Below are positions 30,277-33,389 of a DNA stretch of 33,389 nt, piece by piece (position 1 is the stretch's first letter; every line of letters begins with the position of its first letter). Source of the DNA: Priapulus caudatus (lineage: Eukaryota > Priapulida > Priapulimorpha > Priapulimorphida > Priapulidae); assembly GCF_000485595.1 (NCBI RefSeq), contig NW_014577584.1, forward strand, positions 6,473 to 39,861, read 5' to 3'. Both the position numbers and the translations under genes were made by a program. Below the pieces are notes generated by a model, which had not been told where the DNA came from, made no database searches, and was given only the letters and a program-made list of their open reading frames with translations.

Positions 30277-30470
30277 CTGCATGGCAGACTAGTCTTTATT
30301 AAACTAAAAATGCAACTGCTCTACGAATAATCGTTAATAGGACGTCAATAGAAGAGGCAATGAAATGAGAAACAGAACAAAATCACACATATAAAAATGC
30401 TATAATTGACTGCGTCTGTTACGCGTGAGGCGAGGGTACGATTCCCGTCGAAAAGTAGCAGTTTATAATG

Positions 30471-30471
<1 letters not shown>

Positions 30472-30513
<42 letters not shown>
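30472..30513. repeat. (AT)n microsatellite
   Basis: About 20 AT units upstream of the receptor exon at 30276. No further receptor exon was recognised between here and the window end. Confidence 0.93.
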
Positions 30514-30517
<4 letters not shown>

Positions 30518-30619
30518 GTCAGCAGTTATTTTTTTGGAACATTGGGACAGTGAACGAGAAAATTTGTAAAAAAACTACCCTAATGTAAAGCATACGTTTC
30601 AGTGAAAAGTAGTAGTATA

Positions 30620-31377
30620 CAGTGGCGTATCCAGCATAGGGCAGAGCTGGCGTATGCCCCCCCCCCGTTTGCAGGCCCATAAAAAAATCAATAAAGTTAA
30701 AAAAAAAACTTTGTAGTAGCAGTGGGTCTTCAGGGGTAACGTCAGACTGAACGGCCTCCTGCTTCTGTTGCTCCACAAGGACCTCCCTTTGCAAATGGAC
30801 AAATAAGGTGGTCAACATCTTCATCAGAAGGAAGCCTCAAAGGTTGCTATTGACAAACCACACGGGGGACGCTTAAGGTCCCGAACACACAATCATGACC
30901 TGAACATCTGACCACTAAACATCTCAGTGTCAATTATTAGTAGGCCTAATTGTCACACCGACTTCTCACCCTGACCTGTGTACCAATCGGAGCTAATCAT
31001 CAACATGATCAAGTGTGTTTCCTTTTTAGTGCCATTAAACATATCAAGTTATCTTATCAACTTATCAAGTTATCAACTTATCAAGTTATCTTGTGCAATT
31101 CTTACCTGTGTTTTAATAAATGTATTATTACTATAGTAACCTAACCTCAGTTGTACGCTCTCTGGAAAGTCATGAAACGTGTTTGAAATCCTAAATTGTA
31201 GAGTTGAGTATAGGGTTGAGATAGTGTCATCAGACATCAGAATATGGCCCGCAGTATGCCTCAGATTGCAGGAAAATGGCTTAAATATTTCAATATTTTC
31301 TGTGGGAGCATGCTCCCGACTCCCCTTGCGGAGCTACTTTTCGACCCCCTGTTTATCAATTTCTAAATACACCACTG
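30620..31377. mobile_element. Probable non-autonomous hAT-like element
   Basis: The left end is CAGTGGCGTATCCAGC followed by a C-run. The right end has GCATGCTCCCGACTCCCC and closes with AATACACCACTG, an imperfect inverted copy of the left end. CAGTGGCG ends and the GCATGC-CCC region are typical of hAT non-autonomous elements. Flanking GTAGTATA and GTATACTA could be a diverged 8-bp duplication. A minus-strand frame at 30519-30824 has no recognisable domain. Confidence 0.5.
31038..31092. repeat. ATCAAGTTATC / TTATCAACTT short repeat
   Basis: Short direct and inverted copies of ATCAAGTTATC and TATCAACTT alternate for about 55 bp. The stretch lies inside the probable hAT-like element. Confidence 0.8.
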
Positions 31378-31433
31378 GTATACTAGTTACTAGTTTAGTA
31401 AACTAGTAGCTTTGATGCTAATGAAAAGATCTG

Positions 31434-31504
31434 CGCCCAACGTGTGGCTTGAACCCACGACCCCGGAATTAAGTCCCGTGCTCTACCGACTGAGCTATCT
31501 GGTC
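31434..31504 (-). pseudogene. Degenerate tRNA-Lys copy
   Basis: On the minus strand, TAGCTCAGTCGGTAGAGCA (D arm, A box) and GGTCGTGGGTTCAAGCC (T arm, B box) are intact. The anticodon loop is reduced to about five bases (CTTAA), and the acceptor stem has two mismatches. The best match is tRNA-Lys(CTT). The short loop and poor stem argue against a working tRNA; it is a pseudogene or the head of a SINE. Confidence 0.65.
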
Positions 31505-31854
31505 TGCCATTTATAGATAAATCCTCTGCCTTAATATATAAAGTGCGATTATTTGTGTAAAAAAACATTTCCTTAATCGAGTGAGTGTTGATCTACGTGT
31601 TGGTCCGCCGTGTTGAGTGTCGAAATGAGTTGATCCACGTTAGTGGTGCAAATATCACTGCTCCACGCGGGAGACAGGGTCCGGGGGGGGCACTCGCCTC
31701 GAAACAGGGTAGGGGGTTGCCTCCGGGACCTTGAAAACCTGACCCTGTCGCAAACCGTTTTGCGCCTTAAAATACACCCTGTCCAAATATACTGCACTAA
31801 AAAGTATTCCCTGTTGCAATATTGCACATTTTGGTTATGTCCTGTCCTGTCAAT

Positions 31855-32035
31855 ATAGGCAGATATTGGTCCAATTTCGGCCCACCAATATCGGCCTGGT
31901 GATATCTGCCCAATATTGTTTTGCTAGTATTGGGCCGATATTGGACCAATATCTGCCTATTTTGGTCCAATATTGGCCTGGTGATATTGGCCCAATATTG
32001 TTTTTGCCAATATTGGTCCAATATCAGCTTGATGG
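31855..32035. repeat. CCAATATTGG-type palindromic repeats
   Basis: Many copies of CCAATATTGG, GGCCGATATTGG and TGGTGATATTGGCC follow each other in both orientations. Several could fold into hairpins. The frame on the minus strand (repeats of YWQ/DQY/ILDQ) is only a consequence of the repeat. Confidence 0.85.
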
Positions 32036-32050
32036 GTGTGTATCTAGATA

Positions 32051-32187
32051 ACCCTGTGCCAATAATGATGCTCGGAAAATATACCCTGTGCCAATAATGA
32101 TGTTCGGAAAATATACCCTGTGCCAATAATGATGCTCGGAAAATATACCCTGTGCCAATAATGATGTTCGGAAAATATACCCTGTCC
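32051..32187 (+). repeat. 32-bp tandem repeat, four copies
   Basis: The unit is ACCCTGTGCCAATAATGATG followed by CTCGGAAAATAT or TTCGGAAAATAT. Four full units run to 32178, and the unit then breaks at ACCCTGTCC. The C and T variants alternate, so the higher-order period is 64 bp. Confidence 0.92.
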
Positions 32188-32799
32188 AGCAGCACGTCCC
32201 CAGTACCTTTAAAGGGATACTAGACTCCATGATTTTACTGCATACAACTGTACTTACTGTACAACAAATCGTCTATACCCACACGTACTTGTTACCAGTT
32301 ACGTAATTTAATTGTTATAATTAATTATACATCAACGCTACGAAATTTGAACGGCGCCATTGACACTCGCGACCGTGCTGCCACCCTGAAAATGTTGCGC
32401 ATATCCCGATATATTTTGCACGTTACTGACCGAGGGCTAATCACAAAGGTGCAATTATATTTATATCTAAATGCTATTTAACCGAGCGATGTTCATTTTA
32501 AGACAATTTTATCCATAATATAACTGAAACTATATGTCGTTTATAAAATATTACAATCCTTTTCCTTTTCAATTAATAAATAAGAAACACTCTCGGTCTG
32601 TAGCGCTTGGCTGAAAAGTCGGTTGGCGTAACTTTTCGGATCGGGCGCCACCGTCGTTGTAATCAAACTGTAGTCGTTAGTTTTAAAACATGTTTAAAAA
32701 ATATTTCTGATGGCGATTGAACCATGAAACTTTTTATGTAGCGTAATCTTAACCTAACTTAACTGAAAATAACCCTAGAACATAGAGTATAGGGTCCCT

Positions 32800-32848
32800 A
32801 TAACAATGGGAGTGCCCTCTCGGGAGACAAGGGTTCAATTCCTCGCGC
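32800..32848 (+). pseudogene. tRNA-Asp 3'-half fragment
   Basis: CGGGAGACAAGGGTTCAATT followed by CCTCG matches the variable loop and T arm of the tRNA-Asp at 33022-33093 at about 22 of 25 bases. The 5' half and anticodon arm are not recognisable. Confidence 0.4.
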
Positions 32849-33021
32849 AGAAAAGATAATAAAATGACTTTCCAAATATTGGGATGGTATGTGAGGCAAG
32901 TTACATTGATATATCATATCTTCTTTTCAATCGTTTCTTCCTTATAGTAATATTAATTATAAAATTTTACTAAACATGGACGTCGAACCAATGAGACTGA
33001 ATTTTATAGACGTATCGTATA

Positions 33022-33093
33022 TCCTCGATAGTATAGTGGTTAGTATCCCCGCCTGTCACGCGGGAGACCGGGGTTCAATTCCCCGTCGGGGAG
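33022..33093 (+). tRNA. tRNA-Asp (GTC)
   Basis: A 72-base cloverleaf without an encoded CCA. The 7-bp acceptor stem is TCCTCGA with TCGGGGA (one G-T pair), followed by discriminator G. The D arm is GTATAGTGGTTAGTA. The anticodon stem CCCGC/GCGGG holds loop CTGTCAC with anticodon GTC. The T arm is CCGGGGTTCAATTCCCCG. Both internal Pol III promoter boxes are intact, and no intron is present. Confidence 0.93.
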
Positions 33094-33237
33094 AAGTAAA
33101 CCTTTTATTTTTGAAATTATATCAACTACGTTATTTTTCTTTGGAATTATATCAAACTAGCAGGACACCCAGCGTTGCCCGAGAAATAAAGCGCTCAGTT
33201 GGTGACCACTTGGTTGAAAGAAAAATACCCAAAATTA

Positions 33238-33268
33238 TATCTATCTATCTATCTATTTATTTATTTAT
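33238..33268 (+). repeat. (ATCT)n / (ATTT)n microsatellite
   Basis: Four to five ATCT units pass into three ATTT units. The stretch between the tRNA and the window end shows no other feature. Confidence 0.9.
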
Positions 33269-33389
33269 CACACTCTATAGTCTATAGTGCTATAGTTTTG
33301 CACACTCTGTATCAAGTCGGTGCAAGATGAATATTGTTACGACAATGACATGGCGCATGTAACATAATGCATGTATTGTAACTCAATGT

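Noticed and set aside
30410-30460. Possible tRNA T arm (GAGGGTACGATTCCC)
   Set aside because: No anticodon or D arm at the right distance.
31434-31504. Functional tRNA-Lys
   Set aside because: The anticodon loop is two bases short and the acceptor stem has mismatches, so it is listed as a pseudogene.
33238-33268. CRISPR-like or regulatory repeat
   Set aside because: It is a plain tetranucleotide microsatellite; no spaced direct repeats of CRISPR type exist anywhere in this animal sequence.

Overview
This window is eukaryotic, from an animal. Its genes are split into exons with GT/AG borders, the introns are rich in mobile-element remnants and microsatellites, and there is a TTAGGG telomere-like tract and a nuclear tRNA-Asp gene. 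TTAGGG argues against most arthropods (TTAGG) and nematodes (TTAGGC). The gene families (an invertebrate-type large lipid transfer protein, an ionotropic-receptor-like glutamate receptor, and a PIN-like repetitive gene known from marine invertebrates) point to a marine invertebrate such as a lophotrochozoan or priapulid. The species cannot be fixed from the sequence.

Left part (1-17,200): three blocks of exons belong to a vitellogenin/apolipophorin-type large lipid transfer protein (LLTP). The N-terminal block (signal peptide plus four exons) lies on the minus strand at 6178-2434. The alpha-superhelical middle lies on the PLUS strand at about 450-2190. The C-terminal block is on the minus strand at 17112-14513. 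Exon phases match well within each block, but the order and orientation of the blocks are wrong for one gene. Two near-copies of long segments interrupt them: A1 (4447-5965) and A2 (8324-10536), which are intron 1 plus exon 2, and C1 (10556-14681) and C2 (17539-21678), which are the terminal exon plus a decayed mobile gene. A 10-N gap sits at 10537-10546 between A2 and C1. The simplest reading is a heterozygous, indel-rich draft assembly with interleaved haplotype copies and an inverted piece. A real rearrangement or tandem LLTP genes are the alternatives.

Central part (10,556-21,678): each C copy carries, on the minus strand, a frame-broken gene of a repetitive invertebrate family. It has PIN/FEN1-like acidic motifs, a GCDTTS-like motif and a Cys-rich tail.

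Right part (21,975-30,276): a minus-strand ionotropic glutamate receptor-like gene with at least nine exons. They cover the end of the amino-terminal domain, S1, M1, the pore loop, M3, S2, M4 and a cytoplasmic tail. Its large intron (23,719-27,057) holds two Helitron helicase fragments, nine telomere-like repeats, a 24-bp minisatellite and a short TIR element. The first exons are probably beyond the window or not recognisable.

Far right (30,300-33,389): no protein gene was recognised. It holds a probable non-autonomous hAT-like element, a degenerate tRNA-Lys copy, CCAATATTGG-type and 32-bp tandem repeats, and one good tRNA-Asp gene.
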